Shown: positions 62,240 through 64,000 of the stretch, piece by piece
Layout: every line of letters begins with the position of its first letter
How positions within the stretch are numbered: the stretch's first letter is position 1
Source of the DNA: JAPXLN01 sp033809515
GTDB lineage: Bacteria; Bacillota; Sulfobacillia; Fermentithermobacillales; Fermentithermobacillaceae
Assembly: GCA_033809515.1 (NCBI GenBank)
Contig: JAPXLN010000001.1
Location: 186,001 to 250,000, forward strand
Length of the DNA stretch: 64,000 nucleotides
Direction: 5' to 3'
Position numbers and translations under genes: made by a program
Notes under the pieces: generated by a model
Told to the model about the DNA's origin: nothing
What the model saw: the letters and a program-made list of their open reading frames with translations, nothing else
Database searches by the model: none

Positions 62240-62981
62240 ACTTATTAAGCGATGCCGGCTTTCGCCGCACCCATAGTGCAAAAACAATAGCGACGGCAAT
62301 GACGCTGCACGACACATAGTAGACAGCTGAACTGACTTCGCTGGGGTCATACAGATTGGCCCCAATGAGCCCATAGAAGCAGGTTGCAGGAATGACCCCA
62401 AACACAGTGCCCAAAACGAAATCCTGATCCTTCACATTCAGCAGCCCTGAGGCAAAGTTAACCACGTCAAAACTGCCAAAAGGGACGAGGCGGGCCACAA
62501 GCACCCCCCACTTGCCGTAGCTCCTGATGAAACCGCGCATAGACGAGAGCTTTCCGGATGCTTCGAACCTTTCTGCAAGAGAATGACCGAAGTACCTGGT
62601 TAGCCGCATAGTCACATATCCGGCGATAACCTGGCAAACAATGCTGACTGCCACACCCGGGAAGAACCCCATAGCCATGGTGGAAGCCATCATGACGAAA
62701 CACAAAGGCAGAATCGTGATTATGGCCTGCAGCAGTGTAAGCACGAGGATCATCAAAGGGGCGGCGAACCGGTATGACACGATGAGCTGCTTCAGCCTAT
62801 GGGGGTCGTAAGCAGAACCAATCGCCCGGGTGATGAAAGATTCCACGCCTGGAACGTACAAATACAGACCGGCCCCTACAACTGCAGTCAGCAGAAGGAC
62901 CAACCAGCGGATTGGTACCCTTCCTATGCCGGCTGCCCTGTTCAGGAGCACACTCAGAAATCCAAAGGGCTTAAGCTTCAT
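62223..62981 (-). CDS. TVP38/TMEM64-family membrane protein
   Basis: A 252-residue membrane protein with five or six helices. The family motif region runs through ILPLCFVMMASTMAMGFFPG, GYVTMRLTRYFG and VLVARLVPFGSFDVVNFASGL, typical of the TVP38/DedA-like VTT domain. These proteins are proposed lipid scramblases or transporters. The gene overlaps the upstream unknown membrane gene by 4 bp and the convergent ABC gene by 17 bp. Confidence 0.9.
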   Translation of the reverse strand: MKLKPFGFLSVLLNRAAGIGRVPIRWLVLLLTAVVGAGLYLYVPGVESFITRAIGSAYDPHRLKQLIVSYRFAAPLMILVLTLLQAIITILPLCFVMMASTMAMGFFPGVAVSIVCQVIAGYVTMRLTRYFGHSLAERFEASGKLSSMRGFIRSYGKWGVLVARLVPFGSFDVVNFASGLLNVKDQDFVLGTVFGVIPATCFYGLIGANLYDPSEVSSAVYYVSCSVIAVAIVFALWVRRKPASLNKSRQPG

Positions 62982-63508
62982 TTCACTCGTCTGAGTTTGT
63001 AGCGAAAGTTCTCTACCATGATCAGCAGAAAGGCGATGTTGACCCAGGCCAGGATCCTCTGAAATCTGTTCAAGGGGACCTTGAACGCCAAAAGCAAAGC
63101 CGGGATTAAGGCCGGAAGCACGAACGGGAACACCTTGAGCACGCTTTCATATCTGAACGGATGTTTCTGTACGGCAAAGTACTTCTCCCACGCCAGAACA
63201 TCCTGACCGGTTATCTCCATGACCCGGGGCCTCACAACCTCATAAATGTACTTGGCAACCGATTCCAGAGAGTTCTGGTTTGATTGGTAATTGTAAGCCA
63301 GCAAATCTATGACAATTGGCACTGCCAGGAGAAAAGTGATCAGCAATTCGTAAGACAGACCGCATGATATGAAGTAGAATACTGCGATCAGCGAAACGAA
63401 ACAGAACACTATGGCCAAGTTTATCGTTTTGTGCAGAAAACTGATCCTGTCGTTGAGCTCGTTGCGCAGAGCTTCGAACTCTCTCATTACCCATTGGTTA
63501 GTCTCCAT
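62978..63508 (-). CDS. membrane protein of unknown function
   Basis: A 176-residue protein from the ATG at 63508, which follows GGAGGACAA; an upstream in-frame ATG at 63556 is less likely. A soluble N-terminal helix (REFEALRNELNDRISFLHKTI) precedes two hydrophobic segments (about 30-50, 55-72), a soluble middle, and two more near the C-terminus. I do not recognise the family. Four base-pair overlap with the TVP38-type gene implies a shared function in the membrane. Confidence 0.7.
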   Translation of the reverse strand: METNQWVMREFEALRNELNDRISFLHKTINLAIVFCFVSLIAVFYFISCGLSYELLITFLLAVPIVIDLLAYNYQSNQNSLESVAKYIYEVVRPRVMEITGQDVLAWEKYFAVQKHPFRYESVLKVFPFVLPALIPALLLAFKVPLNRFQRILAWVNIAFLLIMVENFRYKLRRVK

Positions 63509-63607
63509 TTGTCCTCCGGTACCATCCTTCCCGTTTGAGTTATGCTGTGTTTTCATGCGAAACCTCTCAGGAACTAAGCTACACGCATTGACGGATCTTT
63601 ACAAGGT

Positions 63608-63654
63608 TTACAGGTTACCACGTCTCTTACGAGTTTCTTACGAATCTCTTACAC
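63608..63654. promoter_or_regulatory. phased TTAC repeat array between divergent membrane genes
   Basis: TTAC begins at 63608, 63615, 63627, 63638 and 63649. The last three, extended as CTTAC(G/A), are exactly 11 bases apart, one helical turn, as in sites for OmpR/PhoP-type regulators. The array sits in the 260-bp gap between the genes starting at 63508 (minus) and 63769 (plus). Confidence 0.45.
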
Positions 63655-63768
63655 TAAGCGCACAGGTTCCTTCCACTACCGCGCAGGATTCGTCTCAGGC
63701 AAGTTGAAATGAATACCTGAGTCCTTGAATAGACACTTTGTAGGACGATATTGCAAGGGTGGTCAACG

Positions 63769-63996
63769 GTGAAAAGCAAGTGGAGGAAGCTGTTGGGCCC
63801 GATCATAACGACAGGGTTGGTCTTGGGTTACCTGGCTTCTTTTGCTATTCGGTGGGCTTCCATACCCCTTCAGGGATTCGGACGGTTCGTAGGCATCGCA
63901 GTCCCTTTAGGGTTGATGGGCGTCAGTGTGTACGTCTTGGTGGAACGAATTCAGGAGATTAGGAGCGGTGAAGAAGATGATCTTGGTAAATACTGA
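63769..63996 (+). CDS. small two-helix membrane protein
   Basis: A 75-residue protein starting at a GTG at 63769 with AAGGGTGG upstream. Two hydrophobic helices (about 9-27 and 34-56) are followed by an acidic tail (EIRSGEEDDLGKY). The composition and length resemble small Bacillota envelope proteins, but no family signature is clear. The stop is four bases from the window edge, so its operon partners are out of view. Confidence 0.6.
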   Translation: MKSKWRKLLGPIITTGLVLGYLASFAIRWASIPLQGFGRFVGIAVPLGLMGVSVYVLVERIQEIRSGEEDDLGKY

Positions 63997-64000
63997 CTAC

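Noticed and set aside
61526..62401. Minus-strand open frame of 291 codons
   Set aside because: It is antisense to the ATPase domain of the ABC exporter at 60275-62239, which is clearly coding.

Overview
The window looks like chromosomal DNA of an anaerobic, probably amino-acid- or peptide-using member of the Bacillota (Clostridia/Limnochordia-like). This is inferred from the gene families: a SigI/RsgI pair, a B12-dependent class II ribonucleotide reductase with NrdR, a BadF-type activase with a DUF2229-type partner, PspC/LiaF-like envelope proteins, YhaO/YhaN, strong GGAGG ribosome binding sites and frequent GTG/TTG starts. No rRNA, tRNA, CRISPR array or insertion sequence was recognised. The DNA is gene-dense, with many 4-bp stop/start overlaps and three convergent gene pairs that overlap at their 3' ends.

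Layout. 1-9.7 kb: dnaE (cut by the left edge), a small zinc-ribbon gene, an aspC-murD-nth run, an orphan AtpZ-like gene and a large polytopic protein with a degenerate M28-peptidase domain. 9.8-13.8 kb: a heterodimeric ABC exporter behind an AbrB-type regulator with a palindrome over its own -10 box. 13.9-18 kb: sigI-rsgI and a DinG-type helicase. 18-24.5 kb: homoserine dehydrogenase, a DapA-family aldolase, and nrdJ interrupted by a 410-residue intein exactly before the catalytic Cys, then nrdR. 24.6-28.3 kb: a FlK-like thioesterase, an alkyladenine glycosylase, an OmpR-type regulator, a histidine kinase gene broken by two internal deletions, and a secreted coiled-coil protein behind phased GTTAA repeats.

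28.3-39.8 kb (minus strand): an S10 carboxypeptidase, YhaN/YhaO, then an operon reading ECF sigma, anti-sigma, PspC, LiaF-like, DUF2229-type protein, BadF-type activase. It joins envelope-stress signalling to a 2-hydroxyacyl-CoA-dehydratase-like ATPase system of unknown substrate and is the most unusual gene combination here. 39.9-54.4 kb: MATE exporter, D-aminoacylase, AlaX editing enzyme, ABC-F protein, a very large M14 carboxypeptidase-like protein, glutamate dehydrogenase and TldE/TldD. With the S10 enzyme these suggest intracellular peptide and amino acid catabolism.

54.6-58.2 kb: an RRM protein, an MBL-fold hydrolase, a DEAD-box RNA helicase, and a deleted remnant of a second MBL copy behind the helicase. 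58.2-64 kb: a 400-bp regulatory gap with a perfect inverted repeat, a second heterodimeric ABC exporter with one degenerate ATPase site, a TVP38-type membrane protein, and two unrecognised membrane proteins separated by a phased TTAC repeat array.
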